This document shows, in pieces, positions 44,201-52,500 of a DNA stretch of 64,000 nucleotides. The stretch is from Flavobacterium sp. 1 (lineage in GTDB: Bacteria > Bacteroidota > Bacteroidia > Flavobacteriales > Flavobacteriaceae). Numbering within the stretch: the stretch's first letter is position 1; the number at the start of each line of letters is the position of its first letter. Below the pieces are notes generated by a model, which was given only the letters and a program-made list of their open reading frames with translations, searched no databases and was not told the DNA's origin. The translations under genes and the position numbers were made by a program. The stretch spans positions 2,852,001 to 2,916,000 of the forward strand of contig NZ_PGER01000001.1 in NCBI RefSeq assembly GCF_002797935.1. The letters run 5' to 3'.

Positions 44201-45105
44201 AAAGATAAATCCCCTTTTCTTAATTTGTTGGCATTACCGGTTGTAAATGATTTAGAAGTTATAACTCCTGATCCATCAGCACCTGACGAAATCGCTACAT
44301 TCAATTTGGCGCCTGGAGCAGCATTAGAAATGTATTCGTAAATCCATGAAAATTCATATCTCAAGCCTTGTTCCAATTTAACTGGATAACTATATGTTGA
44401 GGTTGAATAACTTGCGTTGTCCCAGCGAATGTACATTAATCTTCCGCTGTAAACTGTGTTATCTGATTCAAATGTATGTCCCGAAGTTACATCCAGATAT
44501 CTAACACCACTGGTTGAATTAGCAGTATTCCAAGGAAGGCTTGCAGAAGTATTAGCCCAGCCATAATCATTAGGTTTTCCAGAATTATTCCCTGTAACTC
44601 CTGCCCATCTTCCTAGTAGATTATCAGTGCCGTATGCTATTGCTGCTCCTGAATTATCATTCAAAAGATCAAGCGTTTTCGAAGTTAAATAATGTCCGTC
44701 CTGATAAATATTGGCAACTCCGTCTTTTATTGCATACCTATAAGTTTGTTCCTGAGCATTATCTGCTGAAGTACTTAAATTATCTGGCAATGACAAGATT
44801 GTTGTATTATTAAAAGTAGTTTTATCTAAAGATGTTCTAAATCCGAGTCCGCTTGTGTTTTTAACCTCAACATCTAATCCTCTGCCAGTCGCCGCATTAA
44901 CTTTGGCTTTTACTTCTAAAGTAAACTCGGTTTGATTAGATAATGGAAATGATATAATATCTGAATTCACAGCACTTGTAAAAGTCTTAGAACCATTTAA
45001 TGTTGTGGCTAAACTTGCTTTTACAGGCAGATTAGGAGCTTGTGCATGTATATTGAATACAAAAACCGATAACCAGAATAATAAAAATGTGTATAATTTT
45101 TTCAT
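41218..45105 (-). CDS. Multidomain GH128 beta-1,3-glucanase, T9SS type A
   Basis: A 1295-residue secreted protein. Signal peptide (about 1-22), a lectin-like N-terminal region (about 25-150), then two tandem copies of a roughly 170-residue module (about 165-330 and 335-500). Each module carries DVTSGHTFESDN, VYSGRL and YIRWD and looks like a carbohydrate-binding unit. A crystallin-like strand region follows (about 640-715). The catalytic GH128 domain (about 720-1000) has Glu797 in LLGFNEPD as acid/base and Glu887 in WITEWN as nucleophile. Fibronectin-type domains (about 1010-1190) and a T9SS type A sorting domain (about 1215-1295, AFPNPTTGQFDI) end it. GH128 enzymes cut beta-1,3-glucan. It lies downstream of SusD with a strong hairpin in the gap, and is the likely surface-bound first cutter of the locus. 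Confidence 0.87.
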   Translation of the reverse strand: MKKLYTFLLFWLSVFVFNIHAQAPNLPVKASLATTLNGSKTFTSAVNSDIISFPLSNQTEFTLEVKAKVNAATGRGLDVEVKNTSGLGFRTSLDKTTFNNTTILSLPDNLSTSADNAQEQTYRYAIKDGVANIYQDGHYLTSKTLDLLNDNSGAAIAYGTDNLLGRWAGVTGNNSGKPNDYGWANTSASLPWNTANSTSGVRYLDVTSGHTFESDNTVYSGRLMYIRWDNASYSTSTYSYPVKLEQGLRYEFSWIYEYISNAAPGAKLNVAISSGADGSGVITSKSFTTGNANKLRKGDLSFVSNFTGNYYVTITGDYGLMAIADLKLKSSNLINSWDGFFNDNAGTPAAYGWTNVASPSIFNTANSTSGARFMDVTSGHTFESDNSVYSGRLLYIRWDSTTLQNSVYSFPVLLEASKGYQFSWIYEYISNLSPGSQMSVSVSTAANGGGTVMASKSFVTGAANKLRIGDLSFQSQTAGTYYINVTGAQALFGISDLKVQGQQTASIVIGKNYAAGAVDMAITSVTFENAAYAPEKVISPSLQTLDITANTSVVAYTKSKVVLNGSASLYLKNGYNPLINSTVNLNSADNRLYFENIKPSAVISSQLQYVSVNGVLAGNGTNVSVTNYGSGSVVASYSANYQPLQVFTEENYGGTSQQYVTVMPFDNLGSFDNAVKSFKLKKGYMATFATSADGSGYSRVYIAENEDLEVPILPINLKGTISFVRTMKWHQVTKKGLAGGSTEAINATNITWYYNWNTGMDTTPNVEYVPIRQTQYWPSFTPAYTKDGYTHLLGFNEPDRPDQSNMTVEAAISSWPSLLKSGLRVGSPATSDPFNPWMANFMTKAEANNYRVDYVALHCYWYKTAAQWKSDLQNIYDKYHRPIWITEWNIGANWTANNFPDDVNKLTDANATKHKNDLAAILTVLESADYVERYSIYNWVQDARAMYVTINDAFKTRNPNWQSYVWLQTAPVISSTATDYTVLTPAGQYYAKNASAKAYNSAKEYIPVWKTKVETLSYALSSDYKNITVKWTGTNQELVNKYVLERKLSGESAFSVFYESTNYNILEKNDLVRTHAEYRIKVVGKDNVESAYSAILVYDQPVIPAIPTNFLGEALSASAINLKWSLAAGAESYKIKRSTAIDGTYEILAAYVKDSIFGDTNLASNTDYFYKIASENAGGESQYSAALQVKTLSQAIQSRLTDKKSNTLLNTLEEESVDAISAFPNPTTGQFDIILPTNEDLVTIAIYTLDGKLISTSNYLSESGKVHLNIENQPLGIYLVKIQSHPDKILQIIKK

Positions 45106-45359
45106 ATGAAATATTTGTTTTAAAAATTATTTTAAAATTTTTGTTTAATGCTTTCATTGGTAACCGACAAAATTATTTGCTCAAGAAAACTTCAAGACTT
45201 CTGTTTATGAGATTAAAACAGAATCAGATTATTCTTTTCGCTATTATTAACAGGCAAAATTTTATTGAAATTTATAGTTATCATTATACATTGTTGAATC
45301 TGTAATTCTTCTTTTAAATTATACAGTCACAATATATTTATTCATGCGGATTATATAAT

Positions 45360-45406
45360 GACTGCCAGCATTATCCCTTATAATCTGGGATAATGCTTTA
45401 GCAGTC
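45360..45406 (-). terminator. Strong hairpin between SusD and GH128
   Basis: GCATTATCCC (45368-45377) pairs perfectly with GGGATAATGC (45387-45396); outside a small bulge GACTGC (45360-45365) pairs with GCAGTC (45401-45406). No long U-run follows on the minus strand. Such hairpins after susD often cut expression of downstream genes relative to susCD. The rest of 45106-45535 shows nothing else. Confidence 0.6.
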
Positions 45407-45535
45407 AACATTTATAAAAACTACTATCTAAGAGAGTTTTTTTAGTTTAGAAATCTTTCCAGGATAAATCAACTGCAGTAAAAGAAAACAATTCCAATTA
45501 CTGCAGTTTAGATATTTTTATAATTAAACAGCTGA

Positions 45536-47518
45536 TTAAAGTTTGGTTTCATCTGCAACGGCATCCTGCCATTTATCCCAGACTTTTACGTTTGCATTGT
45601 AACCGTCATAACCAAAGTTCTGGCTTAGCTGCCCTTTAATATTAGCCGTTATAGCGCTGTTTGGAATAGGCCAGTAATTATTGCGTTTGTCCATGGTATA
45701 AAACTTAGTACCATTTGGAACAACAATACCAGCTGGATATTTGTTGTAAAGTGTATAATGCACAATACGCTGATACCAATAACTGCCTCCAGATGAACCT
45801 ATTCCAGATTGTTTATCCCAATCCGTTTTACTGTATGTCTGACCCCACTCATCTGGTTTTCCGCTAAGGGCGAGACAGTGCGAGATACGTTTTAGCTCCA
45901 CATTCCTCCATTCTTCCAGATAAAGTTCTCTTCCTCTTTCTGCACAAATATCACCAATAGTTACTTGGGTATACATTTGTGCGGCTCCAGCTCTAGCTCT
46001 TATAACATTCACATCCTGAGCTGCGCCAGCAGTATTACCTTGATAGAAACGTGCTTCTGCTCTTAACAGATAAGTTTCAGCTAAACGATATAAGTACCAA
46101 TGCGCTTTGCTTCCCGTACTAGCTCCCTGAAAATCAGTTGCATTTGGATTTGTTTCATTTACAACATCATGCAGATAGATTTTATACAACGGAAAATCAA
46201 ACCACTCACGAAGAGTATCTTTTGACAACAGAGTGGTACCATTTTTCATTCTAAAATTTTGCTGGTAGTACGCAGAAGTCTTATCACTGTATTTAAGATC
46301 TACCATATTCACCCAGTTACCAACAGTACTGTTATGTCTAAGATCTTGCTTATCCTCAATACCGTTTACGACCCACATAGGATGCTGTGAATAATAGGAA
46401 GCACTAATAGTAGCAATACCACGTCCCAGTGCTCTTGCATAATCATATTTAGCTTGGTAATTAGCATTGTTTGAGGCAAAACGGCCTGCTGCCTGTTTAC
46501 CATCAGGCGTAGTAAGCGTACCGGAATTCCAGTTTGGACCAAAAATTCTCATAGAGGCAAATCCTAAAAAAGATTGTACTCCTCCGTTTGGCATTACCAT
46601 GATAGCTTCTTTATTACCAGCAATAACCTTATTTTCAGGCCTGTGTAAATCCCAGATCACATTTCTGCTAATAGTCCATGTTGTTGGATTTCCTCCTGGA
46701 TCAAAAGTTCCAAAATTGCTTTGCATTAAAGAATATCCCGATTGATTAATAAGAATATTGGCCTGTGCTTCTGCTTCTGCAAATCTGCCGGATGCTAAAT
46801 AACACTTAATCAATAACTGACGGCATGCGCCTTTGTTCACCACACCTAGATAAGGTAGTTTTGACTGCTCTGGCACCCATTCTACAGCCTTCTCCATATC
46901 GGCTGTAATCATTTCGATGATCGCTTCTTTTTTGGTCGAATAATAACTCTGCTTCGGAACCTCCAAAATTTTAGTAATTAACGGAATATCTCCAAATTGA
47001 TAGACTAGATTAAGATAACGGTATGCTCTATGAAAATAAGCCTGACCAATATATTTACGTTTAACTTCTTCAGTTAAACTTGTTACATTATCAATGTATG
47101 TCAATACAGTATTCGCATATTTAATGCCAGTGTAGCCTTCATCCCAGTAAAATCCTAGGTAAAAATCGTCATTTGTTGCTGTTTTAAAGCTTCCGGTAGG
47201 AACTATAGTGTTAGCAAAATCAGAAATAGTGCTGCTATTATCCGTTTTTCCATATTTTGCCATATCAGAGAAAACATATTCCGTACCTATCGGCACACTA
47301 TTACCGGCAGCATTATAATGAATATAATTATTACGCAGTCCTTTATCAGCAATTGCTAAAACTGCCTGCAATCCAGATTCGGTAGTAAATGTAGTTTCTG
47401 GTTCGTAAAACGAAAGCGGATCCGGTTCCAAAAAATCCTTTGAACAAGAAACCAAAAGAGCAGCCACTGCTACTAAAGGTGCAAGTATTGAGATTTTATT
47501 TTTTATATATCTTTTCAT
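45536..47518 (-). CDS. SusD/RagB family outer-membrane glycan-binding lipoprotein
   Basis: A 660-residue lipoprotein: lipobox LLVSC with Cys25, then the typical SusD start DFLEPDPLSFY. It has the tetratricopeptide-like helical scaffold (KRKYIGQAYFHRAYRYLNLV; ETYLLRAEARFYQGNTAGAA) and the ERGRELYLEEWR motif of the family. It should form the lid of the SusC transporter and capture oligosaccharides at the surface. It starts 11 bp after the SusC stop, so the two are co-transcribed and form a complex. The ligand cannot be read from sequence; neighbours suggest beta-1,3-glucan or galactan oligosaccharides. Confidence 0.93.
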   Translation of the reverse strand: MKRYIKNKISILAPLVAVAALLVSCSKDFLEPDPLSFYEPETTFTTESGLQAVLAIADKGLRNNYIHYNAAGNSVPIGTEYVFSDMAKYGKTDNSSTISDFANTIVPTGSFKTATNDDFYLGFYWDEGYTGIKYANTVLTYIDNVTSLTEEVKRKYIGQAYFHRAYRYLNLVYQFGDIPLITKILEVPKQSYYSTKKEAIIEMITADMEKAVEWVPEQSKLPYLGVVNKGACRQLLIKCYLASGRFAEAEAQANILINQSGYSLMQSNFGTFDPGGNPTTWTISRNVIWDLHRPENKVIAGNKEAIMVMPNGGVQSFLGFASMRIFGPNWNSGTLTTPDGKQAAGRFASNNANYQAKYDYARALGRGIATISASYYSQHPMWVVNGIEDKQDLRHNSTVGNWVNMVDLKYSDKTSAYYQQNFRMKNGTTLLSKDTLREWFDFPLYKIYLHDVVNETNPNATDFQGASTGSKAHWYLYRLAETYLLRAEARFYQGNTAGAAQDVNVIRARAGAAQMYTQVTIGDICAERGRELYLEEWRNVELKRISHCLALSGKPDEWGQTYSKTDWDKQSGIGSSGGSYWYQRIVHYTLYNKYPAGIVVPNGTKFYTMDKRNNYWPIPNSAITANIKGQLSQNFGYDGYNANVKVWDKWQDAVADETKL

Positions 47519-47529
47519 TGTTGTAATTA

Positions 47530-50500
47530 TTAAAGTGAAACGTTAAAACCTAAATTAAACATTCGTGTAGCCAATCCTCCAGTTTCCGGGTCTCCATAAT
47601 ATTTCCATTCACCAGAAGCCGCCCATGTTGCAGCGTTCTGAACCGAAGCAAAAATTTTGAAATTTCTAACATGCAAACGGTCTAAAAGATCTTTAGGAAA
47701 TGTATAAGCCAATGAAATATTGTCTAACCGAATAAAACTGCGATCGTATAATTTCGCTGTTCCAGCTCCTGCAGGCCCTCTGGCATCAAGGCGAGCCCAG
47801 TCATTGGTTGGATTATCAATTGTCCAATATGGATTTACAAATGGATTGTAATTATTTGTATACAAACTGCCATCGTTGTACGTATTCATATAGCGTCCAT
47901 CAAGCGATTTGTGCCCCATGTAAGAATACATATTAATTGCCAAATCCCAATTTTTATAAATTTTGAATTCATTACGCAGCGACCAATTAATTGGAGGTGC
48001 TGTTTCTCCTAAAAACTGTTTATCTTTCTCATTATAAGTTGGTTTTCCATTAACATCGTCAGCAGTATAACTGTTTTCAACTTTTGGATCACCAGGACGC
48101 TGTCCGTATTTTGCTGCTTCCTGCCATTCTTCTTTTTGCCAAATCCCAGTTACTTTATAATCCCAGATTTGAGAAACAGGCTTACCTATAAACCATCCAT
48201 TAGTCTTATCATCTGACTCTTTCTTTCCGATAACATTCCCATTGGTATCCTTAACATCTTCCATATTTCCATAAAGTGCATTTATAGTATTTTTATTATA
48301 TGAAAATCCAACGTTGGTAGTCCATTCAAAGTTTGGATTTTTTATATTTAAAGTAGTAAGGCTTACTTCAATCCCTCTGTTCTCAACCTCTCCAAGATTG
48401 GTTGCAATTGATCCGAATCCAGAGAAACCAGGCAGACGCTGACTCATAATCATGTCGTTGGTAACCATCCTATAAACATCTATTGTACTTGTGATGCGGT
48501 CATTTAAGAAACCAAGGTCAAGACCAATATTTGTTGCAGTTGTTTTTTCCCATTGCAGATTTGGATTCGCCATACGGTCAATTGCTAAATACTTAGTATC
48601 AACAATATTTCCTGAACCATCTATATATCCCATCGTTGCTCCAGTTCCAGAACCTAAGTTTGCCAATGCTATATATGGATCAGCAAGCGATCTGTTTCCA
48701 TTTTTACCCCAAGACAAACGTAATTTACCGGTACTCATAGGCTCCCATTTAAACCAGTTTTCTTTATTAAAGTTCCATCCAAATGCAACGGAAGGAAAAG
48801 TTGCATAAGGATACGAAGCTCCAAATGCTGAATATCCATCTCGGCGTACAGTTCCTGTTATCATATAACGATTATCAAACGAATAGAAAAGTCTCGCCAT
48901 TAATGCATCGGCTGTTTGATGCGTATCGGTTGTAGAAAAAGAGCTGTTTAAAAGAGTGGCATTAGCCGTATTGTGAAACCCTAGAGCATCTGACGGCTGA
49001 ATATTACGTGCATAAGTAATATCCGACCATGTTTTTAGATCTTCAGCTTCCTGAACAAAAGTGGCTACGATATGGTGTTTCCCAGCAAATGTATGATCCC
49101 ATGCTAATGTATTATTCAAGTTCCAAGTAAATTTTTTACCGCTACCTCTATCTACTCCTATATTAACAGGATTCCAGTTTTTATTACCTGATGACTGAAA
49201 ATAACGATTGTAAAAGAGCTCATAGCGCGGAGCAACATTAAATGAATACGTTATACCTGCAGGTAAAGTTACCTTTGTATTAAAAATGGTATTCAGCACA
49301 GTATACCCTTTTTCAAGCTCCATATACTGTCTATCGTAGTAGTAATTATATCCTCCAATAGTTGGTCCCATTGGCTGTCTTGCATAATCACCGTTTGTTT
49401 CTTTAAAGTTAGAAAACGGACTGTTTCTTAACATATTTGCATCCCAGTAATTAGTACCGGTACCAACAGATATATCTCCATCTGAACGGTCTTGAAAATT
49501 AACGTTTGCTCCAAATTCAAGCCAATCCGTAATTTTAGCATCCACTTTCATATTTGCACGAACTGCAGAATAATCATTACCCTGAATAGCTCCTTCTGCC
49601 GTTAAATAACCCAAAGACATATAATAATTTACTTTATCGCCTGCTCCGGAGACACTTAAATTATTGTCATGATTTATTCCTGTTCTAAAAGTGCTGTCAT
49701 ACCAGTCGTGTGTTGCTCCTGAAGTAAAATTCTTCAAAAGCACAGCGTCAGTAATACCCAAACGAAGTCCCCATACTTCACTCAGACTCTTCCCTTGTGT
49801 TTGCCCTACTGGCTGATAGGCTAGCCATTGGGCTTGAGATATTCCATACTGATCTAGTTGGTTAGGGTTTGAGTAATACCCCGCTTTGCCAGCAGCTGTG
49901 CCTGTTATCCATGCCTCATAATTTCCAGTTGCCGTATTTGAACCATACGTTTTAGCAGTTTCCCAATCTTCACGATATTTTACATACCCCTCTGGAGAAT
50001 ATACATCGCGATAGGCACTTTTGCTGGTAATCGTCGTGTTTGTAGTAATATTAATAATAGGCTTGCCATTTTTCCCTTTTTTGGTCGAAATAACAATAAC
50101 CCCTGCCGCCGCTTTAGATCCATATACAGCTGTTGCTGATGCGTCTTTCAAAATATCTACCTGACCAATATCATCAGGATTAATTTCTGAAAGCTCACCG
50201 TAGAACTGCATTCCGTCTAAAATAATAAGCGGTGAATTATGGCCTCCATCAGAATAAACAGAAGTCTGCCCGCGAATCTGCAAAGATCCTCCTCCCTTTG
50301 CATCAGCCGAATACCCAACTTTTAGTCCAGGAACCCCTCTTAATATATCTTGAACAGTTTGTGGATTTTGATTTGCTAAAGCTTCTGCTTTGACCGTAAC
50401 AATTGAGCCCGTTAAATCCTTTTTCTTCATTTTACCATATCCCACCACTACCACTTCATTTAGTGAAGATGTCTCACTTTGCAATTTCACATTAATTGTA

Positions 50501-50856
50501 GTGTTGCCTTTTAAAGCCACCTCCTTAGTAGTAAAACCCATAAAAGAAAATACCAATACTGAATTTTCATCAGCTTTTAAAGTAAATTTCCCGTCAAAAT
50601 CTGTTGTAACAGCAATTTTAGTCCCTTTTACCGAAACTGTCGCACCTGCTAACGGCATACCAGTTTCATCGCTGACTTGCCCGTTTATGCTTTTTTCATT
50701 CTGTACATTTTGCAGCTCTACTGCACTTTTGTTGCTAATAGCGTATGCATGAACTTGAGATAGAGAAACTAATACACAAAACATGATAAGTTTCTTTTTC
50801 AAATTAAACCCAGATACGCAATCAGGACCTTTTTTAATCCTAATAAAATTTGTCAT
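47530..50856 (-). CDS. SusC/RagA TonB-dependent outer-membrane transporter
   Basis: An 1108-residue transporter. Signal segment near 20-40, carboxypeptidase-regulatory-like domain (about 58-132, INGQVSDETGMPLAGATVSV), TonB-box-like NEVVVVGYG, plug domain (about 150-260, ILRGVPGLKV, RGQTSVYSDGG, DILKDASATAVYGSKAAAG) and a 22-strand barrel to the end (FNLGFNVSL, terminal hydrophobic residue). It imports oligosaccharides captured by SusD, using TonB energy. Length is typical. The extended N-terminus (MTNFIRIKKGPDC...) before the hydrophobic segment is slightly long, and an internal start at the Met in KKKLIMFC is an alternative. Confidence 0.94.
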   Translation of the reverse strand: MTNFIRIKKGPDCVSGFNLKKKLIMFCVLVSLSQVHAYAISNKSAVELQNVQNEKSINGQVSDETGMPLAGATVSVKGTKIAVTTDFDGKFTLKADENSVLVFSFMGFTTKEVALKGNTTINVKLQSETSSLNEVVVVGYGKMKKKDLTGSIVTVKAEALANQNPQTVQDILRGVPGLKVGYSADAKGGGSLQIRGQTSVYSDGGHNSPLIILDGMQFYGELSEINPDDIGQVDILKDASATAVYGSKAAAGVIVISTKKGKNGKPIINITTNTTITSKSAYRDVYSPEGYVKYREDWETAKTYGSNTATGNYEAWITGTAAGKAGYYSNPNQLDQYGISQAQWLAYQPVGQTQGKSLSEVWGLRLGITDAVLLKNFTSGATHDWYDSTFRTGINHDNNLSVSGAGDKVNYYMSLGYLTAEGAIQGNDYSAVRANMKVDAKITDWLEFGANVNFQDRSDGDISVGTGTNYWDANMLRNSPFSNFKETNGDYARQPMGPTIGGYNYYYDRQYMELEKGYTVLNTIFNTKVTLPAGITYSFNVAPRYELFYNRYFQSSGNKNWNPVNIGVDRGSGKKFTWNLNNTLAWDHTFAGKHHIVATFVQEAEDLKTWSDITYARNIQPSDALGFHNTANATLLNSSFSTTDTHQTADALMARLFYSFDNRYMITGTVRRDGYSAFGASYPYATFPSVAFGWNFNKENWFKWEPMSTGKLRLSWGKNGNRSLADPYIALANLGSGTGATMGYIDGSGNIVDTKYLAIDRMANPNLQWEKTTATNIGLDLGFLNDRITSTIDVYRMVTNDMIMSQRLPGFSGFGSIATNLGEVENRGIEVSLTTLNIKNPNFEWTTNVGFSYNKNTINALYGNMEDVKDTNGNVIGKKESDDKTNGWFIGKPVSQIWDYKVTGIWQKEEWQEAAKYGQRPGDPKVENSYTADDVNGKPTYNEKDKQFLGETAPPINWSLRNEFKIYKNWDLAINMYSYMGHKSLDGRYMNTYNDGSLYTNNYNPFVNPYWTIDNPTNDWARLDARGPAGAGTAKLYDRSFIRLDNISLAYTFPKDLLDRLHVRNFKIFASVQNAATWAASGEWKYYGDPETGGLATRMFNLGFNVSL

Positions 50857-50935
50857 TTTTGGTTGTGATTTTTGGTTAATTAATATTTGTTAGTTTTGCA
50901 GATTACAGCAACATCAGATATAATTAAAATCACCT

Positions 50936-50943
50936 CAAAGCTA
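50936..50943 (-). promoter_or_regulatory. -7 element of the susCD operon
   Basis: Minus strand TAGCTTTG, an exact TAnnTTTG, 80 bp upstream of the SusC ATG. No TTTG seen at -33, as is common for activator-dependent promoters. Confidence 0.5.
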
Positions 50944-50992
50944 TTTTTAAATCATCTTTAAGATTAATACACCCAACATTAACATATAATTC

Positions 50993-51005
50993 ACATTGTA
51001 AATGT
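50993..51005. promoter_or_regulatory. Palindrome ACATTGTAAATGT upstream of susC
   Basis: Perfect 5-bp arms around GTA, centred about 143 bp before the SusC ATG and 50 bp beyond the -7 element. Shares 11 bases with the palindrome before GH8 (31726-31738). Confidence 0.45.
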
Positions 51006-51025
51006 AGCGTAACACTAATGCTTCA

Positions 51026-51062
51026 GAGGGGGTGATTACAAGATTAAAAAAGGGGTAAATCA
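51026..51062 (-). promoter_or_regulatory. Candidate hybrid-regulator (HTCS) site upstream of susC
   Basis: Plus strand: GAGGGGG, then TTACAA, 10 bases, GGGG, then TAAATCA. Upstream of GH2 (60060-60094) stands GAGGGG, TTACAA, 10 bases, GGGG, CATATCA, with identical spacing from TTACAA on. The G-tracts are about two helical turns apart, which suits an AraC-type domain binding direct repeats. Confidence 0.45.
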
Positions 51063-51191
51063 GTATTATTCTATATAAAAGAGGATATTTTTTACATCAA
51101 TAATAAAAAAACAATACTAAAAATACACACTACATAAAAAAAGGAATCAAAAAACAGATAAAATGAACCGCTGAATATTATTTTTTTACAT

Positions 51192-51227
51192 AAAAAAACG
51201 GCTGTGTTTTAATGCTAAACACAGCCG
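51192..51227 (-). terminator. Terminator of the GH88/GH105-like gene
   Basis: Perfect 11-bp stem CGGCTGTGTTT/AAACACAGCCG (51199-51209 and 51217-51227) with a 7-nt loop. On the minus strand it is followed by seven T (plus-strand A 51192-51198). It lies 27 bp after the stop of the upstream gene. Confidence 0.85.
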
Positions 51228-51254
51228 CTCTTAAAGTTATGAACTCTAATTATA

Positions 51255-52408
51255 TTATTCTACAAAACGGCTCATTTCTGATGCTGCCAATAGAAATGCT
51301 CCAACACCAAAATCGGCTGTAGAGTTCTTATCGACTACTTGCCCGGGAATAGCTTTTTCGCCTATAGGCTGAACATATCCTACAGTGCCATCGGCCTGAA
51401 GAGCAAAAGTGGTTAGATAATTCCATGATTTTTCTACTACGGGCAAATAGGTCTCTCTGTCTAAGATGCCATTATTGATTCCCCATAAAAAACCATAAGT
51501 GAAAAAAGCCGTACCGCTTGTTTCTGGTCCGGGAGCATGTTCGGGATCCAGAATACTTCTTGTCCAATAACCCTCTTTTTGCTGGGCATCTGCCAAAGCT
51601 TTTGCCATATCTTTAAAACGGCTGATGTATTCTTTTTATGTTTAGCGTTTTTTGGTAAATCCTGAATAATTTTGGCATAGCCAGCAAAAATCCACCCGTC
51701 TCCTCTAGCCCAAAAATCTTTTTTCCCATTGGCACTTTTGTGTTTGGGATATACATATTTTGCATCACGAAAATATAGTTTAGCCTCCTCGTCATACATA
51801 ATACTATTGGCATGCGCTAAATAAGAATGCAGTTTTTCTAAATACATTTCGTTCCCAGTAAGCTTATACAGCTTAGTCATTACAGGCATTACCATATATA
51901 ATCCGTCTACCCACCACCAATAATCATTAGCCTCAGTGCTCATTTCATATTCCATAACTTCACGAGCACGGGCAATTTTTCGGGAATCATTTTTTCCTGT
52001 AAAACTGTACAGATCAATATAGGTTTGAAAACAAATCTGCCAGTCTCCAAAAAGCACATGCTTATCGTTTTCCCCATAATTGTATTTCCATTCCGATTTA
52101 TCATTTGATTTGGCTCCCATCCATTGATTTTTTTCTGCCCAAGCCAAAGAATAATCCAAATATTTTTTATTTTGAGTTACTTTGTAAGCTTCCATATTTC
52201 CAGTATGATAAGCGGCAGCATTCCAAAAAGCATTACCCATTTCAGGATGTGTATCCTGCCAGCGGTTATTTACTTTATCAATGATTGCTATAACTTCTTT
52301 TTTTGATTGCTTTATTGCGGTTCCCTGCTTTACTGCGCCGCTTTTACAACTAATAACGACTAAAGAAAAAGCAGCCATTAGAATATAAAATGAGTTTTTT
52401 AAATTCAT
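51255..52408 (-). pseudogene. Frameshifted GH88/GH105-like lipoprotein hydrolase
   Basis: From ATG at 52408 the protein has a lipobox (LVVISC) and a GH88/GH105-type alpha/alpha barrel: WQDTHPEMGNAFWNAAAYHTG, NDYWWWVDGLYMVMP with the key Asp, then FWARGDGWIFAGYAKII. After KNAKHKK the frame is lost. One extra A in the five-A run of the coding strand (plus-strand T 51633-51637) would restore EYISRFKDMAKALADAQ and the C-terminus WTRSILDPEHAPGPETSGTA to FLLAASEMSRFVE. The repaired product is 384 residues, the family's normal length. The family hydrolyses unsaturated uronyl residues or related side chains. Either a recent inactivating deletion or a base-calling error: both halves are otherwise undamaged. 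An upstream ATG at 52444 is less likely because it would put 12 residues before the lipoprotein signal. Confidence 0.85.
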
Positions 52409-52500
52409 AATTATTTTTAGATTAAATTTTAAATAATTACGCATGACTCTATTTAAGCCCGTATTGTAATCGTTTTTATTTTTTTTAGGTTAAAGCTAAA

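Noticed and set aside
48491..48808. 105-codon plus-strand frame opposite SusC
   Set aside because: Antisense shadow of a conserved transporter.
51461..51608. Overlap of two frames read as two separate genes in the GH88/GH105-like region
   Set aside because: The two frames are halves of one family domain that join exactly when one base is added at 51633-51637.
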